A stretch of 64,000 nt of DNA from NCBI RefSeq assembly GCF_900142965.1, contig NZ_FRCQ01000031.1, forward strand, positions 25,227-89,226. Reading direction: 5' to 3'. The translations under genes and the position numbers were made by a program. The stretch is from Rhizobacter sp. OV335 (GTDB lineage Bacteria > Pseudomonadota > Gammaproteobacteria > Burkholderiales > Burkholderiaceae_C). The notes beneath the pieces were generated by a model. That model ran no database searches and was not told the origin of the DNA. It saw only the letters and a program-made list of their open reading frames with translations. This document shows, piece by piece, positions 33,535-44,000 of this stretch (within the stretch, counting starts at the first letter, position 1; every line of letters begins with the position of its first letter).

Positions 33535-35814
33535 ATGTATCCATTCACGCCAGCCGCCCGTGCGGTGCTGGCGCTGCTGGCCTGCCTGCCGATGGCGGGC
33601 TGGGCCGAAGAAGACACCGACGCGACCCGCGTCGCCACCGACGATGCCTTCACTCCCGTCACCCCCGTCAAGCACCTGGGTGTCGTTACCGTGACCGGCG
33701 GCCGCCGCGGCTCGCTGCCGTCGCAGATCCCGACGACGATCGAGGGCATCACCGGTGCGCAGGTGCAGGCCAGCATCAACGCCACCGACAGCGAGGACGC
33801 GCTGAAGTACCTGCCGAGCCTGCTGGTGCGCAAGCGCTATGCCGGCGACTACAACCACGCGGTGCTGTCGACGCGCGCGTCGGGCACCGGCAACAGCGCG
33901 CGTTCGCTCGTCTATGCCGACGGCATCCTGCTGTCGAACCTGCTCGGCAACGGCGCGAGCTTCGCGCCGCGCTGGGGGCTGGTGACGCCGGAAGAGATCG
34001 AGCGCGTCGACGTGCTGTACGGGCCGTTCTCGGCCGCCTACCCGGGCAACTCGGCCGGCGCGGTGGTCGACTACCTGACGCGCATGCCGTCGAAGTTCGA
34101 GGCGCATGCGGTGGTCGGCGCGTTCTCGCAGCCGTTCAAGCTCTACGACACCGACACCACCTACAACGGCTGGCAGACCAGTGCGTCGCTCGGCGACCGC
34201 AGCGGCGGCTGGTCGTGGTGGGTCAACGTGAACCGGCTCGACAGCGAAGGCCAGCCGCTGGTGTTCGACACCACGGCCACGCCGACCGAAGGCGCGGTGC
34301 CGGACACCGACAAATCCGGCAAGCCCTGGTACGTGCGCGGCACCAGCACGCAGTACCGCACGGTGCAGGACCACCTGAAGCTGAAGCTCGCGTACGACCT
34401 GGCGCCCGACCTGCGCGCGAGCTACACGGCGGGCTGGTGGCGCAACGATGCCGTGGGGCGCTCCGACCAGTACGTGGCACCGGTGCTGAGCGGCGTGACC
34501 AACCGCGACGGCCTCGCGCACCTGATGCAGGCGCTGTCGCTGAAGCAGAACTCGGGCGGCGCGTTCGACTGGGAACTGGCCGGGAGCGTCTACGACTACC
34601 GCCGCGACCTGAGCCGCAAACCCAAGGCCGGCTCGACACTGCAGCCGGCCTTGCAGCAACCGATGCTCGACGGCGGCGACGGCAGCGCGACCGACCTGCA
34701 CGGCACCGGCTGGAACACGCTGTCGGCGCGCGGCACCTGGCGGCCGGGCGGCGAGGGCAGCGCGCACGTGATCGACGCCGGCGTCCAGCAGGACAGCTTC
34801 CGGCTGCGCACCACCGTCTACGCGCTCACCGACTGGGTCGATCAGGAAAGCGGCGCGGTCAGCTCCCGCTTCGACGGCAACACGCGGCTGCGCTCGGTGT
34901 TCGCGCAGGACGCGTGGCGCTTCGCCGACGGCTGGATGACGGTGCTCGGGCTGCGTGGCGAGCGCTGGCAGGCCTGGGACGGCCTGACGCAGAGCGGCAG
35001 CTTCGCACCCTATGCGCACCCGCAGCGCAGCGAGACCGCGCTGTCGCCGAAGGCCGCGCTGTCGCATGAGCTGCGCGAGGGCTGGGTGCTGAAGGCCTCG
35101 GCCGGGCGGGCCGTGCGCTTCCCGACGGTGTCCGAGCTGTACCAGGGCGCGGCCACCTCGAGCGGCATCAGCAACATCGCGAACCCCGACCTGCGGCCCG
35201 AGCGCTCGTGGACCTCGGAGCTGAGTTCCGAATGGACGCTGCCCGACGCGGCGACGCTGCGCCTGACGCTGTTCCACGAGGACACCCGCGACGCGCTGTA
35301 CAGCCAGCCGCTGCCGAACGTGACGCCGGCGACCAACAGCGTGCAGAACGTCGACCACGTGCGCACCACCGGCCTCGAGGCCGCGGCGCAGCGCGAGAAC
35401 GTGCTGTGGCGCGGGCTCGACCTGCAGGGCAGCGTGACGTATGCCGATTCGACCATCGTCGCCAACAGCGGCTACGTCAGCACGCCGGGCGACACCGTCG
35501 GCAAGTGGCAGCCGCGCGTGCCGCGCTGGCGTGCGAGCGCGCTGGCCGCATGGCGCGTCGACGATCGCTGGACGGTCAGCTACGGCGCCCGCTACAGCGG
35601 CCGGCAGTACGGCAGCCTCGACAACAGCGACACCAATGGCTTCACCTACATGGGCACGTCGAAGTACTTCACGACCGATGTGCGGGTGCGCGTAGCCATC
35701 GACAAGCAGTGGCATGCCGCGTTCGGCATCGACAACCTGAACAACTACCACTACTGGAATTTCCACCCGTACCCGCAACGCACCTACAGTGCGGAGCTGA
35801 GGTACGACCTGTGA
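33535..35814 (+). CDS. TonB-dependent receptor, probably copper uptake
   Basis: 759 residues; AGGAG (33520-33524) precedes both GTG 33532 and ATG 33535. A signal peptide ends at GWA near residue 23, then comes a plug domain (VTVTGGRRGSLPSQ, DALKYLPSLLVRKRY, ERVDVLYGPFSAAYPGNSAG) and a 22-strand barrel closing with aromatic-ended YSAELRYDL. It imports a substrate across the outer membrane using TonB energy. Copper is inferred from flanking DUF2946 and PCu(A)C genes, as in OprC/NosA-type receptors; the plug itself does not prove it. Confidence 0.85.
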   Translation: MYPFTPAARAVLALLACLPMAGWAEEDTDATRVATDDAFTPVTPVKHLGVVTVTGGRRGSLPSQIPTTIEGITGAQVQASINATDSEDALKYLPSLLVRKRYAGDYNHAVLSTRASGTGNSARSLVYADGILLSNLLGNGASFAPRWGLVTPEEIERVDVLYGPFSAAYPGNSAGAVVDYLTRMPSKFEAHAVVGAFSQPFKLYDTDTTYNGWQTSASLGDRSGGWSWWVNVNRLDSEGQPLVFDTTATPTEGAVPDTDKSGKPWYVRGTSTQYRTVQDHLKLKLAYDLAPDLRASYTAGWWRNDAVGRSDQYVAPVLSGVTNRDGLAHLMQALSLKQNSGGAFDWELAGSVYDYRRDLSRKPKAGSTLQPALQQPMLDGGDGSATDLHGTGWNTLSARGTWRPGGEGSAHVIDAGVQQDSFRLRTTVYALTDWVDQESGAVSSRFDGNTRLRSVFAQDAWRFADGWMTVLGLRGERWQAWDGLTQSGSFAPYAHPQRSETALSPKAALSHELREGWVLKASAGRAVRFPTVSELYQGAATSSGISNIANPDLRPERSWTSELSSEWTLPDAATLRLTLFHEDTRDALYSQPLPNVTPATNSVQNVDHVRTTGLEAAAQRENVLWRGLDLQGSVTYADSTIVANSGYVSTPGDTVGKWQPRVPRWRASALAAWRVDDRWTVSYGARYSGRQYGSLDNSDTNGFTYMGTSKYFTTDVRVRVAIDKQWHAAFGIDNLNNYHYWNFHPYPQRTYSAELRYDL

Positions 35815-35840
35815 ACGCCTCCCTGAAACGGACCCCTGCC

Positions 35841-36308
35841 ATGACCCTGAACCTCCTTACCCGCATTGCCGCCACCGCCCTGGTCTCGCTCGCCGCCCTG
35901 GCGGCCCAGGCCCATGAATTCACGGTCGGCCAGATCGCCATCGGCCACCCCTACGCACGCGCGACCGCGCCAGGGCAGCCGACCGGCGGCGGCTTCCTGC
36001 GGCTGGAGAACCGCGGCAAGGCGGACGACCGGTTGCTGTCGGTAAGCGCCGATGTCGCCAAGGGCACCGAGCTGCACACGATGACGATGGAAGGCGACGT
36101 GATGCGCATGCGCGAGGTGGGGGCGATCGACCTGCCGGCCGGCAAGTACGTCGAGCTGAAGCCCGGTGCGCTGCACGTGATGTTCATCGGCCTGAAGGGG
36201 CCGCTGAAGGAGGGCGACAAGTTCCCGCTGCGGCTGAAGTTCGAGAAGGCGGGCGAGGTGACGGTGACGGTGAACGTCGAGGCCGCGGGCGCCGACCACA
36301 GCCACTGA
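35841..36308 (+). CDS. Periplasmic copper chaperone PCu(A)C family
   Basis: 155 residues from the ATG at 35841; a GTG at 35811 overlapping the receptor stop would add ten residues before the signal peptide. The signal ends at AAQA, and the mature protein starts HEFTVGQIAIGHPYARATAP. The copper-site residues are the His and Met of ELHTMTMEGDVMRM and the His/Met of GALHVMF; the tail ends in a His-rich DHSH. It would carry Cu(I) in the periplasm, for example to cytochrome oxidase, and fits as partner of the receptor upstream. Confidence 0.88.
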   Translation: MTLNLLTRIAATALVSLAALAAQAHEFTVGQIAIGHPYARATAPGQPTGGGFLRLENRGKADDRLLSVSADVAKGTELHTMTMEGDVMRMREVGAIDLPAGKYVELKPGALHVMFIGLKGPLKEGDKFPLRLKFEKAGEVTVTVNVEAAGADHSH

Positions 36309-36325
36309 CGGCGGAACCGCCGTCA
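36306..36325. terminator. Perfect palindrome carrying both convergent stop codons
   Basis: TGACGGCGG-AA-CCGCCGTCA: the left TGA is the stop of the copper chaperone and the right TCA is the minus-strand TGA stop of ruvA. A 9-bp stem forms on either transcript, suited to bidirectional 3'-end formation although no T-tract is present. Confidence 0.5.
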
Positions 36326-36895
36326 GCGCGCGAGGGCCTTCAGCGCCAGCTTGATGCCGTCGCTCACGCCGACATCCGCCGGCAGGCTCTTCAGCTCAGC
36401 CGCGGCCTCGCGGTCGCTGTAGCCCAGCGCCACCAGCGCCTGCAGGATGTCGGCCTGCGCGTCGCTCGCGACACTGGCCGGCAGCCCGAGGTCGGCACCG
36501 AGCTTGCCCTTCAGTTCGAGCAGCAGCCGCTCGGCGGTCTTCTTGCCGATGCCCGGCACCTTGATCAGCCGGCCGCTCTCCTGCAGCGACACCGCCTGCG
36601 CCAGCTCGCCGACGCTCAGCCCCGACAGGATCGACAAGGCCGTGCGCGGCCCGACGCCGGAGATCTTGACCAGCAGCCGGAAGGTCGCGCGCTCTTCGGC
36701 CGACAGGAAGCCGAACAGCACCTGCGCGTCCTCGCGCACGACGAAATGGGTCAGCAGCGTGACCCGCTCGCCCAGCGCCGGCAGGTTGTAGAAGGTGCTC
36801 ATCGGCACGTCGACCTCGTAGCCGACGCCGCCGACGTCCAGCAGCAACTGGGGCGGGTTCTTTTCTGCCAGCAGGCCGCTCAGCCGGCCGATCAT
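36323..36895 (-). CDS. ruvA: Holliday junction branch migration protein RuvA
   Basis: 190 residues starting [22 protein letters not shown]-fold N-terminal domain (GGVGYEV), helix-hairpin-helix motifs ([20 protein letters not shown] and [19 protein letters not shown]) and the C-terminal RuvB-contact domain ([20 protein letters not shown]). Forms the tetramer that holds the junction for RuvB. Its ATG overlaps the stop of the NarL-type regulator gene by four bases, so ruvA appears translationally coupled to a two-component gene. Confidence 0.95.
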   Translation of the reverse strand: MIGRLSGLLAEKNPPQLLLDVGGVGYEVDVPMSTFYNLPALGERVTLLTHFVVREDAQVLFGFLSAEERATFRLLVKISGVGPRTALSILSGLSVGELAQAVSLQESGRLIKVPGIGKKTAERLLLELKGKLGADLGLPASVASDAQADILQALVALGYSDREAAAELKSLPADVGVSDGIKLALKALAR

Positions 36896-37545
36896 CGGCG
36901 GAACAGGCCCAGCCGCTGCGCCTCGAGCGCCGCTTCGGCACGCGAGCTGACATTGAGCTTGCGGTAGATCTGCTTCACGTAGTCGGCGATGGTGTGGCGC
37001 GACAGGTTCAGCTGCGTGCCGATCTCCGGCAGCGTGAAGCCCTTGGCCACCCACAGCAGCACCTCGTTCTCGCGGTCGGTCAGCGACACGTGCGGCAGGT
37101 TCTGCGGGCGCTCCTGCGGCTTGTTCTGCGCCGCGAAGTACGCGATCACGCGGCGCGCGATCGACGGCGTCAGCGGCGGCTCGCCCTGGCTGATGCGCCG
37201 CAGCTGCTCGACGAAATGCTCGCGCGGCTGCTCTTTCAGCAGGTAGCCGAAAGCCCCGGCCTGCAGCGCGGGGAAGAGGTGGTCGTCGTCGTCGTGGATG
37301 GTCACCACCACCGACTGGGCCTCGGGCTGGCTCTCGCGCAGCGCCGCGACCACGTCGACACCCGAACCGTCGGGCAGGCCCAGGTCGACCAGGGCCACGT
37401 CGAACCGCTCGGCGCTGATCAGCGCCAGCGCGTCGTGCACCCGGGCGCTTTCGGAAATCTGCGCCTGCGGGAACACCTGCGTGACCAAGGCCTTCACCCA
37501 GGCCCGGATCTCGGGCAGGTCTTCAAGCAGCAGGATCTTGTTCAT
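36892..37545 (-). CDS. NarL/LuxR-type response regulator
   Basis: 217 residues starting [20 protein letters not shown]. Receiver with the acidic residues ED, phosphoacceptor Asp in [14 protein letters not shown], Thr in VVVTIHD and Lys in LLKEQPREH; LuxR helix-turn-helix with [20 protein letters not shown] and [22 protein letters not shown]. It lies 72 bases downstream of the sensor kinase on the same strand and overlaps ruvA. Confidence 0.9.
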   Translation of the reverse strand: MNKILLLEDLPEIRAWVKALVTQVFPQAQISESARVHDALALISAERFDVALVDLGLPDGSGVDVVAALRESQPEAQSVVVTIHDDDDHLFPALQAGAFGYLLKEQPREHFVEQLRRISQGEPPLTPSIARRVIAYFAAQNKPQERPQNLPHVSLTDRENEVLLWVAKGFTLPEIGTQLNLSRHTIADYVKQIYRKLNVSSRAEAALEAQRLGLFRR

Positions 37546-37617
37546 GGTCAGGGTCCTCAAGGGATCATGGAATCGTAGCAGCCGCGCAAGGGGCCGATTG
37601 TGCGCTTTCAGCGCGCT

Positions 37618-39540
37618 TCACAGCGGCAGCGTGAGCCTGATCACGGTGCCGTAGCCCGGGCCGGATTCGACCAGGCACTGCCCCTGCATCTGCTTGGCGC
37701 GGTGCTTCATGCTGGCCATGCCGTGGCCGCGGTCGAGCTTGCCGTCGAGCTCCATCGGAATGCCCTTGCCGTTGTCCTGCACGACCAGCACGAAATCGTG
37801 CTCGCCGATGCTGCAGCGCACCTTGCAGTGCGAGGCGCCGCTGTGCTTGATGATGTTGCTGACCGCCTCGCGCAGGATGCGGGTGGTCTGCACGAAGGCG
37901 CGCGCCGACAGCTGCTGGTGCACGTCTTCGGTCGGGCTGCGCCAGTCGGCCTCGATGTTGGCCTGGCTCAGGCGCGACACCGTCTCGGCGCGCCAGTCGG
38001 CCAGCGCGTCGGCCACCTGCATCGGCTTGCCGGTCAGCCCGCGCACCGACAAGCGCATCTCCTCGAGCGCCTCGCGCGCCAGCGTGGAGATGCGCTCGCT
38101 CTCGCTGGTGTGCACGATGGTCAGCAGCTTGGCGCCGAGGTCGTCGTGCAGGTCGGCGGCGATGCGCTTGCGCTCCTTCTCGGTCACCTGCTCGACGCGC
38201 AGCTCGGCCATCTGCGAGAAGTTGCGCTCGATCTCGGCGGTGACCTCGTTGATGCGGCTCTCCAGCGAATTGCGGCTCGCCTCGGCCACCTGCAGCGCGC
38301 GCCCGAAGATCTGGATCTGGCGCGCACCGACCGCGGCGAACATCAGCGGCATGCTGAAGTGCAGCACGTGCACCGGCAGCAGTGTGATCCAGCCGTGCTG
38401 CGTCGCCAGGTCGACCAGCACCAGCACGCCGACGCCCATCAGCATGAAGGCCATCGGCCAGAACTCGGCGCGGCCGTCGGGGCCCTTGCGCCAGGTCACG
38501 CGCAGGTACAGCGTGACCGCGGCCATCACCTCGGCCGACAGCAGCAGGTACCAGCCGCTCGTCACCGTGTAGAGGCGCTCGGGGCCGGCCAGCGCCAGGC
38601 TGACCGGCACCAGCACGCATTGCGCGACCAGCCCGATCTCCAGCTTGGTCGAGCGCATGGCGGCATAGCGCATCAGGAACTGGATCGCCAGCGCCACCAG
38701 CACGCCGAAGCCGACGCAGACCCCGAACTCGCTGGTGATGTTGTCCCATGGCGGATCGCGCCACCACAGGCGCGCCGACAGCGCCGCCCAGCCGATCGCC
38801 AGCAGGCCGAAATAGATCAGGTAGGGGCTGCGGCGGTCCTGCCAGCCCATGCCCAGCATCACGATGCCCAGCGGCACCAGCATCGCCGAGATCACCTGCA
38901 CCAATGAGACGTTCCAGAAGGTCTGGCGGGCCTGCAGCTCGGCCAGCTGCGCATGCGGCCCGATCTGCACCGCCGACAGCCCGCCGGCACGCTGGCGCGA
39001 CGCGACGTGCTGCAGCGCGCTGCCCTGCACCTTGATCTCGAGCACGTTGCCTTGCGGGTTCAGCAGCGCGGGCGGCAGCGTGACGAGCTGCGGGTAGAAG
39101 CAGCCGCGCGTCACCGGCTCGGTCAGGTGGCCGCCGCTGAAGACGAGGTTGCCGTTCAGCCAGACCTGCGCCGTGCTGCAGGCGCGCTCGATGTAGGCGG
39201 CCATCAGCGGGGCCGGCGTGATCTGGGGGGCCGGCAGCGTGAACTCGAGGCGGTACCAGACCGGCCCGTCGGCCTGCGGCAGGCTCTCGGCCCAGTCGTC
39301 GGGCAGGCGCACGCTGCGTTGCTTCAGGTCCTGCGGGAACACCGGCGCGCTGCTGGCGACCGCGCTCGCGCTGCGGATCTCGAGGGTGCCGGGCGCGTCG
39401 GCGGCCGCTGCCGGGAGGGCGGTGAGCGCCAGCGTGGACGCCACGACCGTGGTCACCACCGCGGCCAGCGTGGCCGCCATGCGCCGGGCCGTGGCACGCA
39501 GCCGTCGGGCGAAGGTGGGCGGCGGCGCAAGGCAGGGCAT
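37618..39540 (-). CDS. 7TMR-DISM-like sensor histidine kinase (NarL partner type)
   Basis: 640 residues. The signal or first helix ends near AAAADAPG, followed by a periplasmic beta-rich domain with [10 protein letters not shown] and GNLVFSGG. Seven membrane helices span about 210-415, then a coiled coil, HisKA_3 with phospho-His in [15 protein letters not shown], and a HATPase with [11 protein letters not shown] and DNGKGIP plus [11 protein letters not shown]. The extracellular-domain-plus-7TM layout recalls carbohydrate-ligand 7TMR-DISM kinases. It pairs with the NarL-type regulator just downstream. Confidence 0.88.
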   Translation of the reverse strand: MPCLAPPPTFARRLRATARRMAATLAAVVTTVVASTLALTALPAAAADAPGTLEIRSASAVASSAPVFPQDLKQRSVRLPDDWAESLPQADGPVWYRLEFTLPAPQITPAPLMAAYIERACSTAQVWLNGNLVFSGGHLTEPVTRGCFYPQLVTLPPALLNPQGNVLEIKVQGSALQHVASRQRAGGLSAVQIGPHAQLAELQARQTFWNVSLVQVISAMLVPLGIVMLGMGWQDRRSPYLIYFGLLAIGWAALSARLWWRDPPWDNITSEFGVCVGFGVLVALAIQFLMRYAAMRSTKLEIGLVAQCVLVPVSLALAGPERLYTVTSGWYLLLSAEVMAAVTLYLRVTWRKGPDGRAEFWPMAFMLMGVGVLVLVDLATQHGWITLLPVHVLHFSMPLMFAAVGARQIQIFGRALQVAEASRNSLESRINEVTAEIERNFSQMAELRVEQVTEKERKRIAADLHDDLGAKLLTIVHTSESERISTLAREALEEMRLSVRGLTGKPMQVADALADWRAETVSRLSQANIEADWRSPTEDVHQQLSARAFVQTTRILREAVSNIIKHSGASHCKVRCSIGEHDFVLVVQDNGKGIPMELDGKLDRGHGMASMKHRAKQMQGQCLVESGPGYGTVIRLTLPL

Positions 39541-39644
39541 GGACGCGGATTGTGCAGGATGCCTGCGGCGTCGGGGCCTTCCGGCGACAATCCGGCCTCG
39601 CCCTTCTTGTTGCTCCTCTTCTGCCCGCCGGAGTCCCCCGCCCC

Positions 39645-40667
39645 GTGATCCTTCGCCACGCCTTCATCCCGCTCGACAACGCCCGCCTGTCGCACCTGTG
39701 CGGCAGCGTCGACGAACACCTGCGCAGCATCGAGACGGCGTTCGGCGTCAGCATCTCGCGGCGCAACGAATCGTTCCGCATCGACGGCCCGAAGGCGAGC
39801 GCCGAGCGCGCGGTGGCCTTGCTGCAGACCTTGTACGGCCGCTCGCGCCGGCCGATCACGGCCGAGACGCTGCAGCTGGCGGTCACCGAGGCGCTGGCCG
39901 ACGATTCGCAGGCCCGGCCGCGCACGCCCCAGCTCGGACGCCCGGCGCTGCGCGAGGCGGTCGAGGGCGACGTGCAGGGCGACGAGGCCGGCGACGACGA
40001 CGAGGTCCAGTTGCGCACCCGCCGCTCCGAGCTGACCGGCCGCACGCCGAACCAGCAGCTGTACCTGCGCAACATCCTGGCGCACGACATCACCTTCGGC
40101 ATCGGCCCGGCCGGCACCGGCAAGACCTTCCTCGCGGTGGCCTGTGCCGTCGATGCGCTCGAGCGCAGCAGCGTGCAGCGCATCATCCTGACGCGGCCGG
40201 CGGTCGAGGCCGGCGAGCGGCTCGGCTTCCTGCCCGGCGACCTGGCGCAGAAGGTCGACCCCTACCTGCGCCCGCTGTACGACGCGCTGTACGACCTGAT
40301 GGGCATGGACAAGGTCGCCCGCGCCTTCGAGAAGGGCAACATCGAGATCGCGCCGCTCGCCTTCATGCGCGGGCGCACGCTGAACCATGCGTTCGTGATC
40401 CTCGACGAGGCGCAGAACACGACGCGCGAGCAGATGAAGATGTTCCTGACGCGCATCGGCTTCGGCAGCAAATGCGTCGTCACCGGCGACGTGAGCCAGA
40501 TCGACCTGCCGCGCGGCACCGACAGCGGGCTGATCGACGCCGAGCGCGTGCTGCGCCGCGTGGCCGGCATCGCGATGACGCGCTTCACCGCCGCCGACGT
40601 CGTGCGCCACCCGCTGGTCGCACGCATCGTGGAGGCCTACGACGCGACCCCTGCGGAGCGCCTCTGA
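39645..40667 (+). CDS. phoH: PhoH family ATPase
   Basis: 340 residues from the GTG at 39645 with GGAG about 12 bases upstream. N-terminal KH-like region, then the PhoH ATPase with Walker [30 protein letters not shown], Walker [14 protein letters not shown] and [12 protein letters not shown]. The acidic insert near residue 105 ([16 protein letters not shown]) is typical of betaproteobacterial members. It sits two bases before ybeY, the conserved ybeZ-ybeY arrangement linked to ribosome maturation. Confidence 0.92.
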   Translation: MILRHAFIPLDNARLSHLCGSVDEHLRSIETAFGVSISRRNESFRIDGPKASAERAVALLQTLYGRSRRPITAETLQLAVTEALADDSQARPRTPQLGRPALREAVEGDVQGDEAGDDDEVQLRTRRSELTGRTPNQQLYLRNILAHDITFGIGPAGTGKTFLAVACAVDALERSSVQRIILTRPAVEAGERLGFLPGDLAQKVDPYLRPLYDALYDLMGMDKVARAFEKGNIEIAPLAFMRGRTLNHAFVILDEAQNTTREQMKMFLTRIGFGSKCVVTGDVSQIDLPRGTDSGLIDAERVLRRVAGIAMTRFTAADVVRHPLVARIVEAYDATPAERL

Positions 40668-40669
40668 CC

Positions 40670-41119
40670 ATGGCGGTTGCACGGGATGACCTGAGCCTGT
40701 CGCTGCAGTTCGCCGACGCGTCGCACCGCGCCGAGCTGCCGCGCCACAAGGTGGCGCGCTGGATCCGCGCGGCGCTGCAGGCGCCCGGCGAGATCACGGT
40801 GCGCATCGTCGATGCCGACGAAGGCCGCGCGCTGAACCGCGACTACCGCGGCAAGGATTACGCGACCAACGTGCTGACCTTCGACTACAGCCACGCGCCG
40901 GTGGTGGCGGCCGACCTGATCCTGTGCGCCCCGGTCGTCGAGGCCGAGGCGCGCGCCCAGGGCATCACGCTGCAGGCGCACTACGCGCACCTGCTGGTGC
41001 ACGGCACGCTGCATGCGCAGGGCCACGACCACGAGCAGGAGGACGAAGCGGTCGAGATGGAGGCCGAGGAGACGCGGATCCTCGCGGCACTCGGCTACGA
41101 CGACCCGTACCAGCGCTGA
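40670..41119 (+). CDS. ybeY: rRNA maturation endoribonuclease YbeY
   Basis: 149 residues. The metal-binding motif [15 protein letters not shown] supplies the three conserved His, and [16 protein letters not shown] is the family core. Acts in 16S 3'-end maturation and 70S quality control. Follows phoH by two bases, so the two are an operon. Confidence 0.93.
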   Translation: MAVARDDLSLSLQFADASHRAELPRHKVARWIRAALQAPGEITVRIVDADEGRALNRDYRGKDYATNVLTFDYSHAPVVAADLILCAPVVEAEARAQGITLQAHYAHLLVHGTLHAQGHDHEQEDEAVEMEAEETRILAALGYDDPYQR

Positions 41120-41122
41120 GCA

Positions 41123-42241
41123 TCAGCGGGGTCGGCGCGAGGTGCTCAGGTAGCGCTTGCGCCAGAAGAACCAGCCGAGCGTGCCGGCGATCACCAGCAT
41201 GAAGCCGCTGGCCATCCAGACGCCGTCGCCGCTGTGGATCAGCGGCAGCCCTTCGAAATTCATCCCGAAGAAGCCGGTGACCAGGTTCAGCGGCAGGAAG
41301 ATCGCGGTCAGCACCGTCAGCGTGCGCATGATGTCGTTGGTGCGGTTGCTCTGCGCCGAGAAATGCATCTGCACCGCGGTCTCGGCCGAGGATTCGAGCC
41401 GCCGCACATGGCTCAGCACGCGCTCGATGTGCTCCAGCACGTCGCGCGAGCGCACCCGCAGCAGCTCGCGGTCGCGCGCGGCCTTCGGGTCCGGCTCGTC
41501 CGGCCATTCGTCGAGCGAGTCGATCCATTCGACGATCGCGCTGCGCTGGTCCTCGCAGGTGTCTTCGAGCAGGTGCAGCGAGTTGCGCGACTCGAGCAGC
41601 ACCTGCCAGCTGTCGAACTGGCTGCGCGGGTTGAACAGCTCCTGCTGCAGGTAGCCGAGCTGCCGGGTCAGCAGCCGGCGCAGCTCGAGGTAGCTGTCGA
41701 CCATGTGGTTCAGCATGCGCAGCATCAGGTCGGCCGGGCTGGCCGGCAGGCGCATCGCACCGCGCGGCTCGTAGCGCTGGTCGGCCCCCTCGACCATCTG
41801 CTGCAGCTTGCTCGCGAAGAAATCGCGCACCTGGCAGTCGGTCGGGTGCACCGTCAGCAGCACGCGGTCGAACACCGCGAAGCCGACCGGGCTGGTGTCG
41901 ATCGCCTCGAGCGCGCGGCGCGCGGTGCTGGCGGTGCCGGTCTGGTCGTCGAGGAACAGGCCGGCGCTGCCGCTGCCGGCCGCGAGCCGGCGGAACACCA
42001 TCAGGTCGTACCACGAGGTGTAGTCGAAGTGCGACGGCAGCTGGTTGTTCAGCAGGTCGGAGATGTGCAGGTCGACCAGCTGACCGCCGGTCCAGCGCTG
42101 CAGCCCGGCCTGGATCTCGGCGATGTTGACCTCGAACTCGCGCCGCGCGGTACCGATCCACAGGTAGCCGGTGGGCGGGAGCTTGTCGGGCAGCGATTCG
42201 ATCTCGGTGAACTGCTCGGCCGTGATGTGGAAGATGCGCAT
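41123..42241 (-). CDS. CorA-family divalent metal transporter
   Basis: 372 residues. Long cytoplasmic N-terminal domain, a stalk helix, and two C-terminal membrane helices with the selectivity motif GMN in GFFGMNFEGLP. The tail is basic (RKRYLSTSRRPR). Mg2+ is the usual substrate; zinc transport by ZntB-type relatives is possible. Convergent with ybeY, three bases apart. Confidence 0.88.
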   Translation of the reverse strand: MRIFHITAEQFTEIESLPDKLPPTGYLWIGTARREFEVNIAEIQAGLQRWTGGQLVDLHISDLLNNQLPSHFDYTSWYDLMVFRRLAAGSGSAGLFLDDQTGTASTARRALEAIDTSPVGFAVFDRVLLTVHPTDCQVRDFFASKLQQMVEGADQRYEPRGAMRLPASPADLMLRMLNHMVDSYLELRRLLTRQLGYLQQELFNPRSQFDSWQVLLESRNSLHLLEDTCEDQRSAIVEWIDSLDEWPDEPDPKAARDRELLRVRSRDVLEHIERVLSHVRRLESSAETAVQMHFSAQSNRTNDIMRTLTVLTAIFLPLNLVTGFFGMNFEGLPLIHSGDGVWMASGFMLVIAGTLGWFFWRKRYLSTSRRPR

Positions 42242-42270
42242 GCGCCGCGGTGGTGAGGTCAGGTGCGCCG

Positions 42271-43409
<1,139 letters not shown>

Positions 43410-43415
43410 CGCCAC

Positions 43416-43531
43416 TGAATGATAGCCGCAAGGTCGTCATTCCCTGCTTTTCCTCCCTGAGCAGGAGCCTTACCGTGATGACAGCGATGAGGCTTTTCAA
43501 CCCCGGCCTTGACGGTCGGGGTTTTCTTTTT
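43416..43531 (+). ncRNA. Candidate small RNA or hemJ leader ending in a rho-independent terminator
   Basis: About 115 bases between a predicted start and a strong terminator, with no open frame of note. The internal segment around 43455-43496 (CCTCCCTGAGCAGGAGC and the following bases) can form another hairpin, GCTCCTG pairing partner of CAGGAGC being close. It may be a stand-alone small RNA or an attenuated 5' leader of hemJ, whose ATG is 21 bases past the T-tract. Family not recognised. Confidence 0.4.
43499..43531 (+). terminator. Rho-independent terminator upstream of hemJ
   Basis: AACCCCGGCC-TTGAC-GGTCGGGGTT, a 10-bp stem with one G-T pair, followed by TTTTCTTTTT. The clearest intrinsic terminator outside the rRNA operon; it precedes hemJ rather than following a gene. 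Confidence 0.8.
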
Positions 43532-43552
43532 CTGGCCTCCATAATCCCGCGG

Positions 43553-43993
43553 ATGAGCAGCCTCTATCCCTGGGTCAAAGCCCTCCACCTGATCTTCGTC
43601 GCGAGCTGGTTCGCTGGTCTTTTTTACCTGCCGCGCCTGTTTGTCAACCTCGCATCGGTGCCGGCCGACAGTCATGCTGAACGTGAGCGCCTGCTGCTGA
43701 TGGCACGCAAGCTCTATCGCTTCAGCAGCTTCCTGATGGTGCCGGCCTTGCTGTTCGGCCTGTGGCTGTGGCTGGGCTTCGGCGTCGGGCGCGGGCCCGG
43801 CAACGGCTGGTTGCACGCCAAGCTCGCGCTGGTGGTGCTGGCGATCGGCTACCACCATGGCTGCCGCGCGCTGCTGCGCAAGTTCGAGCAGTTCAGCAAC
43901 CAGCGCAGCGAGCGCTGGTACCGCTTCTTCAACGAGACCGCGATCCTGCTGTTCGCCGCGATCGTCGTGCTGGTGATCGTCAAGCCGTTCTGA
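43553..43993 (+). CDS. hemJ: HemJ/CopD family protoporphyrinogen oxidase
   Basis: 146 residues with four membrane helices. Family features: His12 in WVKALHLIFVASWFAGLFYL, PRLFVN, the basic MARKLYRF, and GWLHAKLALVVLAIGYHHGC. HemJ oxidises protoporphyrinogen IX in bacteria lacking HemG/HemY. CATAAT (43540-43545) lies seven bases before the ATG with no Shine-Dalgarno, so the transcript is probably leaderless. Proximity to hemB supports the haem role. Confidence 0.85.
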   Translation: MSSLYPWVKALHLIFVASWFAGLFYLPRLFVNLASVPADSHAERERLLLMARKLYRFSSFLMVPALLFGLWLWLGFGVGRGPGNGWLHAKLALVVLAIGYHHGCRALLRKFEQFSNQRSERWYRFFNETAILLFAAIVVLVIVKPF

Positions 43994-44000
43994 TCCGGCC

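Noticed and set aside
33181..35778. 865-codon minus-strand frame antisense to the TonB receptor
   Set aside because: Shadow of a motif-rich receptor gene; biased amino acid content, no recognisable domain.
37618..40186. Extension of the sensor kinase frame upstream into phoH
   Set aside because: The long minus-strand frame to 40186 lies in another phase from the kinase and antisense to phoH; the kinase has a proper signal-bearing start at 39540.
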